Below are positions 27,601 to 36,600 of a stretch of DNA of 64,000 nt, in pieces. The position numbers and the translations under genes were made by a program. Below the pieces are notes generated by a model. It worked only from the letters and a program-made list of their open reading frames with translations. It had not been told where the DNA came from and did no database searches. The stretch's first letter is position 1; each line of letters starts with the position of its first letter. This DNA comes from Olleya sp. Hel_I_94 (GTDB taxonomy: Bacteria; Bacteroidota; Bacteroidia; Flavobacteriales; Flavobacteriaceae), in assembly GCF_007827365.1 (NCBI RefSeq), contig NZ_VISI01000002.1:315001-379000 (forward strand), in the 5' to 3' direction.

Positions 27601-30600
27601 AGATCCAAGTTTCCGTAGGTTCTAATACACCATTAGTGTTAGTATCACCAGACAGGGTTACATCCGCAGTAATATCACCACCTAATAACGTATCGTTAAT
27701 AGTTACTGTATTAATAGACACAGTACCAGTATTAGTCACAGTGAAAGTATATGTTACTTCACTATCTAAAGCAAGACACGCATCACCATTAGCAATAGTT
27801 GCTGACTTCACGATATTTAAACCAGATGTTGGATCACAGAAGGTAACGTCTGTATTATTTTCATCAATCACGTAAGTATCATTAGCAGAAACTTCAGTGT
27901 TATTAAGAATCTCATTACCAGTTACTGTTACGGTGTTAGTAATTACACCAGCATCAATATCCGCTTGAGTTACGGTGTAGTTAGGAGCAGTAAAGATCCA
28001 AGTTTCCGTAGGTTCTAATACACCATTAGTGTTAGTATCACCAGATAGGGTTACATCCGCAGTAATATCACCACCTAATAACGTATCGTTAATAGTTACT
28101 GTATTAATAGACACAGTACCAGTATTAGTCACAGTGAAAGTATATGTTACTTCACTATCTAAAGCAAGACAGGCATCACCATTAGCAATAGCAGCCGACT
28201 TCACGATATTTAAACCAGATGTTGGATCACAGAAGGTAACGTCTGTATTATTTTCATCAATCACGTAAGTATCATTAGCAGAAACTTCAGTGTTATTAAG
28301 AATCTCATTACCAGTTACTGTTACTGTGTTAGTAATTACACCAGCATCAATATCCGCTTGAGTCACGGTGTAGTTAGGAGCAGTAAAGATCCAAGTTTCC
28401 GTAGGTTCTAATACACCATTAGTGTTAGTATCACCAGACAGGGTTACATCCGCAGTAATATCACCACCTAATAACGTATCGTTAATAGTTACTGTATTAA
28501 TAGACACAGTACCAGTATTAGTCACAGTGAAAGTATATGTTACTTCACTATCTAAAGAAAGACAGGCATCACCATTAGCAATAGCAGCTGACTTCACGAT
28601 ATTTAAACCAGATGTTGGATCACAGAAGGTAACGTCTGTATTATTTTCATCAATCACGTAAGTATCATTAGCAGAAACTTCAGTGTTATTAAGAATCTCA
28701 TTACCAGTTACTGTTACTGTGTTAGTAATTACACCAGCATCAATATCCGCTTGAGTCACGGTGTAGTTAGGAGCAGTAAAGATCCAAGTTTCCGTAGGTT
28801 CTAATACACCATTAGTGTTAGTATCACCAGACAGGGTTACATCCGCAGTAATATCACCACCTAATAACGTATCGTTAATAGTTACTGTATTAATAGACAC
28901 AGTACCAGTATTAGTCACAGTGAAAGTATATGTTACTTCACTATCTAAAGCAAGACACGCATCACCATTAGCAATAGTTGCTGACTTCACGATATTTAAA
29001 CCAGATGTTGGATCACAGAAGGTAACGTCTGTATTATTTTCATCAATCACGTAAGTATCATTAGCAGAAACTTCAGTGTTATTAAGAATCTCATTACCAG
29101 TTACTGTTACTGTGTTAGTAATTACACCAGCATCAATATCCGCTTGAGTCACGGTGTAGTTAGGAGCAGTAAAGATCCAAGTTTCTGTAGGTTCTAATAC
29201 ACCATTAGTGTTAGTATCACCAGACAGGGTTACATCCGCAGTAATATCACCACCTAATAACGTATCGTTAATAGTTACTGTATTAATAGACACAGTACCA
29301 GTATTAGTCACAGTGAAAGTATATGTTACTTCACTATCTAAAGCAAGACAGGCATCACCATTAGCAATAGTTGCTGACTTCACGATATTTAAACCAGATG
29401 TTGGATCACAGAAGGTAACGTCTGTATTATTTTCATCAATCACGTAAGTATCATTAGCAGAAACTTCAGTGTTATTAAGAATCTCATTACCAGTTACTGT
29501 TACTGTGTTAGTAATTACACCAGCATCAATATCCGCTTGAGTCACGGTGTAGTTAGGAGCAGTAAAGATCCAAGTTTCTGTAGGTTCTAATACACCATTA
29601 GTGTTAGTATCACCAGATAGGGTTACATCCGCAGTAATATCACCACCTAATAACGTATCGTTAATAGTTACTGTATTAATAGACACAGTACCAGTATTAG
29701 TCACAGTGAAAGTATATGTTACTTCACTATCTAAAGCAAGACAGGCATCACCATTAGCAATAGTTGCTGACTTCACGATATTTAAACCAGATGTTGGATC
29801 ACAGAAGGTAACGTCTGTATTATTTTCATCAATCACGTAAGTATCATTAGCAGAAACTTCAGTGTTATTAAGAATCTCATTACCAGTTACTGTTACTGTG
29901 TTAGTAATTACACCAGCATCAATATCCGCTTGAGTCACGGTGTAGTTAGGAGCAGTAAAGATCCAAGTTTCTGTAGGTTCTAATACACCATTAGTGTTAG
30001 TATCACCAGATAGGGTTACATCCGCAGTAATATCACCACCTAATAACGTATCGTTAATAGTTACTGTATTAATAGACACAGTACCAGTATTAGTCACAGT
30101 GAAAGTATATGTTACTTCACTATCTAAAGCAAGACAGGCATCACCATTAGCAATAGCAGCCGACTTCACGATATTTAAACCGTTGGTAGGAGTACAGAAT
30201 GAAATTTCAGTATTATTTTCATCAATTACAAAAGTATCATTTGCAGAAACCGTTGTAATTCCATCAGGTTCTAGACCGACAATTGAAACTGAGTTAGTTA
30301 TCAAACCAGAATCAATATCAGCTTGAGTTACAATATAATTAGGAGCTGTAAAAATCCAAGTTTCAGTTGGAGCAAGGAAACCGTCTCCATTAGTATCTCC
30401 TGAAAGTGTTACATCAGCAGTAATATCACCACCTAATAACGTATCGTTAATAGTTACTGTATTAATAGACACAGTACCAGTATTAGTCACAGTGAAAGTA
30501 TATGTTACTTCACTATCTAAAGCAAGACACGCATCACCATTAGCAATAGTTGCTGACTTCACGATATTTAAACCAGATGTTGGATCACAGAAGGTAACGT

Positions 30601-33600
30601 CTGTATTATTTTCATCAATCACGTAAGTATCATTAGCAGAAACTTCAGTGTTATTAAGAATCTCATTACCAGTTACTGTTACTGTGTTAGTAATTACACC
30701 AGCATCAATATCCGCTTGAGTCACGGTGTAGTTAGGAGCAGTAAAGATCCAAGTTTCCGTAGGTTCTAATACACCATTAGTGTTAGTATCTCCTGAAAGT
30801 GTTACATCAGCAGTAATATCACCACCTAATAACGTATCGTTAATAGTTACTGTATTAATAGACACAGTACCAGTATTAGTCACAGTGAAAGTATATGTTA
30901 CTTCACTATCTAAAGCAAGACACGCATCACCATTAGCAATAGTTGCTGACTTCACGATATTTAAACCAGATGTTGGATCACAGAAGGTAACGTCTGTATT
31001 ATTTTCATCAATCACGTAAGTATCATTAGCAGAAACTTCAGTGTTATTAAGAATCTCATTACCAGTTACTGTTACTGTGTTAGTAATTACACCAGCATCA
31101 ATATCCGCTTGAGTCACGGTGTAGTTAGGAGCAGTAAAGATCCAAGTTTCTGTAGGTTCTAATACACCATTAGTGTTAGTATCACCAGACAGGGTTACAT
31201 CCGCAGTAATATCACCACCTAATAACGTATCGTTAATAGTTACTGTATTAATAGACACAGTACCAGTATTAGTCACAGTGAAAGTATATGTTACTTCACT
31301 ATCTAAAGCAAGACACGCATCACCATTAGCAATAGTTGCTGACTTCACGATATTTAAACCAGATGTTGGATCACAGAAGGTAACGTCTGTATTATTTTCA
31401 TCAATCACGTAAGTATCATTAGCAGAAACTTCAGTGTTATTAAGAATCTCATTACCAGTTACTGTTACTGTGTTAGTAATTACACCAGCATCAATATCCG
31501 CTTGAGTCACGGTGTAGTTAGGAGCAGTAAAGATCCAAGTTTCTGTAGGTTCTAATACACCATTAGTGTTAGTATCACCAGATAGGGTTACATCCGCAGT
31601 AATATCACCACCTAATAACGTATCGTTAATAGTTACTGTATTAATAGACACAGTACCAGTATTAGTCACAGTGAAAGTATATGTTACTTCACTATCTAAA
31701 GCAAGACACGCATCACCATTAGCAATAGTTGCTGACTTCACGATATTTAAACCAGATGTTGGATCACAGAAGGTAACGTCTGTATTATTTTCATCAATCA
31801 CGTAAGTATCATTAGCAGAAACTTCAGTGTTATTAAGAATCTCATTACCAGTTACTGTTACTGTGTTAGTAATTACACCAGCATCAATATCCGCTTGAGT
31901 CACGGTGTAGTTAGGAGCAGTAAAGATCCAAGTTTCTGTAGGTTCTAATACACCATTAGTGTTAGTATCACCAGATAGGGTTACATCCGCAGTAATATCA
32001 CCACCTAATAACGTATCGTTAATAGTTACTGTATTAATAGACACAGTACCAGTATTAGTCACAGTGAAAGTATATGTTACTTCACTATCTAAAGCAAGAC
32101 AGGCATCACCATTAGCAATAGCAGCCGACTTCACGATATTTAAACCGTTGGTAGGAGTACAGAATGAAATTTCAGTATTATTTTCATCAATTACAAAAGT
32201 ATCATTTGCAGAAACCGTTGTAATTCCATCAGGTTCTAGACCGACAATTGAAACTGAGTTAGTTATCAAACCAGAATCAATATCAGCTTGAGTTACAATA
32301 TAATTAGGAGCTGTAAAAATCCAAGTTTCAGTTGGAGCAAGGAAACCGTCTCCATTAGTATCTCCTGAAAGTGTTACATCAGCAGTAATATTACCACCTA
32401 ACAAGGTATCAGTAATAGTGAATGAATTTATTAATAAATCACCAGGGTTCGTAACGGTGAAAGTAAAAACTAATATATCTTCAGCGACAATACAAAAATT
32501 ACCATTAGCATTATATGCTGATTTTACAACATTAAGTCCAGCAACACCATCAACTGTAAGGTATACAGTAGCTTGATCACAAGCTTGAGGCGTTCCGTTA
32601 TCACAGATAGTGTATACAAAAGAATCCGTTCCTACATAACCAGCATTAGGTGTATAAGTAAAGACACCAGTATTAGCATCGATAGTTACTGTTACACCTT
32701 GAGCAGTAGTAACTGTAGTTGTAGTTACTGTTTGAGTGTTACCTTCGATATCATTATCATTTTCTAAAACATTACCAGTTAAAGGTGTTGTTGGTGTTGT
32801 ATTGTAAGCGTCATCATTCGCATTAGTTGTATTAGGTGTTCCATCTGGCTGCACAGTAACAGTTACAGTTGCAGTGTCACAAAGCGCAGGCGAAGCGTTA
32901 TCACAAATAGTATATTCAAAAGTATCTTCACCAATAAACCCATCATTAGGTGTATAGGTAATAGTCCCATCAGTATTAACAGTAACGGTTCCGTTATCAG
33001 GCGTTGTATTATTAGTAATAATAATAGGATCAGCATCTGGATCAAAGTCGTTAGCTAAGACCACAATATCTACAGGAGTACCTTCAGGTGTGGTTGCAGT
33101 ATCAGCATTAGCAATAGGTGCTTCGTTTTCAGGACCACTTTCAGGTAAAACTTCGATGTATACAGTTGCAGTATCACAAGCTTGAGGATTACCATCATCA
33201 CAGATTGTGTAAGTAAAAGTATCTTCGCCAGTAAAACCAGCATTAGGCGTATAGGTATAATTACCAGCATCATCAATAGTTACCGAACCATTAGTTGGAT
33301 TAGTATTAGCAGTTACTGTTTGAATATCACCTTCAAAATCTTCATCGTTAGTTAATACATTACCAGAGACCGCTTGTCCAACAAATGTATTGTTGATATC
33401 AGCGATAGCGTCAGTAGTATTAGCAATACCACCAACTGTAAGGTATACAGTAGCTTGATCACAAGCTTGAGGCGTTCCGTTATCACAGATAGTGTATACA
33501 AAAGAATCCGTTCCTACATAACCAGCATTAGGTGTATAAGTAAAGACACCAGTATTAGCATCGATAGTTACTGTTACCCCTTGAGCAGTAGTAACTGTAG

Positions 33601-36600
33601 TTGTAGTAACAATTTGAGTGTTACCTTCGATATCATTATCATTTTCTAAAACATTACCAGTTAAAGGTGTTGTTGGTGTCGTATTGTAAGCATCGTCATT
33701 CGCATTAGTTGTGTTAGGTGTTCCATCTGGCTGCACAGTAACAGTTACAGTTGCAGTGTCACAAAGCGCAGGCGAAGCGTTATCACAAATAGTATATTCA
33801 AAAGTATCTTCACCAATAAACCCATCATTAGGTGTATAGGTAATAGTCCCATCAGTATTAACAGTAACGGTTCCGTTATCAGGCGTTGTATTATTAGTAA
33901 TAATAATAGTATCAGCATCTGGATCAAAGTCGTTAGCTAAGACCACAATATCCACAGGAGTACCTTCAGGCGTTGTTGCAGTATCAGCATTAGCAATAGG
34001 TGCTTCGTTTTCAGGACCACTTTCAGGTAAAACTTCGATGTATACAGTTGCGGTATCACAAGCTTGAGGATTACCATCATCACAGATTGTGTAAGTAAAA
34101 GTATCTTCGCCAGTAAAACCAGCATTAGGCGTATAGGTATAATTACCAGCAGCATCAATAGTTACCGAACCATTAGTTGGATTAGTATTAGCAGTTACTG
34201 TTTGAATATCACCTTCAAAATCTTCATCGTTAGTTAATACATTACCAGAGACCGCTTGTCCAACAAATGTATTGTTGATATCAGCGATAGCATCAGTAGT
34301 ATTAGCAATACCACCAACTGTAAGGTATACAGTAGCTTGATCACAAGCTTGAGGCGTTCCGTTATCACAGATAGTATATACAAAAGAATCCGTTCCTACA
34401 TAACCAGCATTAGGTGTATAAGTAAAGACACCAGTATTAGCATCGATAGTTACTGTTACCCCTTGAGCAGTAGTAACTGTAGTTGTAGTAACAATTTGAG
34501 TGTTACCTTCGATATCATTATCATTTTCTAAAACATTACCAGTTAAAGGTGTTGTTGGTGTCGTATTGTAAGCATCGTCATTCGCATTAGTTGTGTTAGG
34601 TGTTCCATCTGGCTGCACAGTAACAGTTACAGTTGCAGTGTCACAAAGCGCAGGCGAAGCGTTATCACAAATAGTATATTCAAAAGTATCTTCACCAATA
34701 AACCCATCATTAGGTGTATAGGTAATAGTCCCATCAGTATTAACAGTAACGGTTCCGTTATCAGGCGTTGTATTATTAGTAATAATAATAGTATCAGCAT
34801 CTGGATCAAAGTCGTTAGCTAAGACCACAATATCCACAGGAGTACCTTCAGGCGTTGTTGCAGTATCAGCATTAGCAATAGGTGCTTCGTTTTCAGGACC
34901 ACTTTCAGGTAAAACTTCGATGTATACAGTTGCGGTATCACAAGCTTGAGGATTACCATCATCACAGATTGTGTAAGTAAAAGTATCTTCGCCAGTAAAA
35001 CCAGCATTAGGCGTATAGGTATAATTACCAGCAGCATCAATAGTTACCGAACCATTAGTTGGATTAGTATTAGCAGTTACTGTTTGAATATCACCTTCAA
35101 AATCTTCATCGTTAGTTAATACATTACCAGAGACCGCTTGTCCAACAAATGTATTGTTGATATCAGCGATAGCATCAGTAGTATTAGCAATACCACCAAC
35201 TGTAAGGTATACAGTAGCTTGATCACAAGCTTGAGGCGTTCCGTTATCACAGATAGTATATACAAAAGAATCCGTTCCTACATAACCAGCATTAGGTGTA
35301 TAAGTAAAGACACCAGTATTAGCATCGATAGTTACTGTTACCCCTTGAGCAGTAGTAACTGTAGTTGTAGTTACTGTTTGAGTGTTACCTTCGATATCAT
35401 TATCATTTTCTAAAACATTACCAGTTAAAGGTGTTGTTGGTGTTGTATTGTAAGCGTCATCATTCGCATTAGTTGTGTTAGGTGTTCCATCTGGCTGCAC
35501 AGTAACAGTTACAGTTGCAGTGTCACAAAGCGCAGGCGAAGCGTTATCACAAATAGTATATTCAAAAGTATCTTCACCAATAAACCCATCATTAGGTGTA
35601 TAGGTAATAGTCCCATCAGTATTAACAGTAACGGTTCCGTTATCAGGCGTTGTATTATTAGTAATAATAATAGGATCAGCATCTGGATCAAAGTCGTTAG
35701 CTAAGACCACAATATCCACAGGAGTACCTTCAGGCGTTGTTGCAGTATCAGCATTAGCAATAGGTGCTTCGTTTTCAGGACCACTTTCAGGTAAAACTTC
35801 GATGTATACAGTTGCGGTATCACAAGCTTGAGGATTACCATCATCACAGATTGTGTAAGTAAAAGTATCTTCGCCAGTAAAACCAGCATTAGGCGTATAG
35901 GTATAATTACCAGCAGCATCAATAGTTACCGAACCATTAGTTGGATTAGTATTAGCAGTTACTGTTTGAATATCACCTTCAAAATCTTCATCGTTAGTTA
36001 ATACATTACCAAAGACCGCTTGTCCAACAAATGTATTGTTGATATCAGCGATAGCGTCAGTACAGTTAGAAAGAATTTCTGCAGATAAAGTAGTAGAACA
36101 TTCATTAGCGTCTAATACTATAATAGAATAATTACCAGCTGCTAAATCATTTATCGTAGCGTTTGATGTATATGTTGTACCACCATCAATGGAGTATGTA
36201 TAAGGTAAAGAACCTCCAGAAACAGCAATATTTATAGTACCTGTGGCTTCTGTTGAACATAAAATATTAGTTACAGAATCAATTGATGCAGTTAAGACAG
36301 GTTGGTTTACAGTGATAACTTGAGTATGAGATGTTGTCAAGTCACAAGCATCTGTAGCAATCCATTCTCTTGTTATTGTTTGGTTACCAGTACAAATGTC
36401 TCCAACAATTTCTTCATTAAATGTAACTATGGCATCACCACAATTATCAGTCGCTGTTAAAATAGGAGCATCAGGAATATTATCTCCATCTACTGTTGTA
36501 TTAGTTGGTAAAGTCTCGACAAAAGTTGGAGGAGTAGTATCTTGAACATTTATTGTTAATGTTCTGATAGTTTCATTTCCACAATCATCAGTTGCTGTCC

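Noticed and set aside
24492-32291. A series of 79- to 110-codon open frames on the plus strand, one per 393 bases
   Set aside because: They are the antisense image of the DUF11 array: spacing, sequence and variants follow the repeat exactly, and each frame is the complement of the coding frame. They carry no independent start or promoter signals.
32573-35922. Open frames of 60-91 codons on both strands inside the 882-bp repeats
   Set aside because: They are out-of-frame shadows of the Ig-like units; low-complexity composition (Leu/Ile- or Ser/Ile-rich) and repeat phase explain them.
22461-36060. Regularly spaced repeats that at first sight recall a CRISPR array
   Set aside because: The periods (291, 393, 882) are multiples of three, the repeats are entirely coding and contiguous with no unique spacers, and there are no cas genes.
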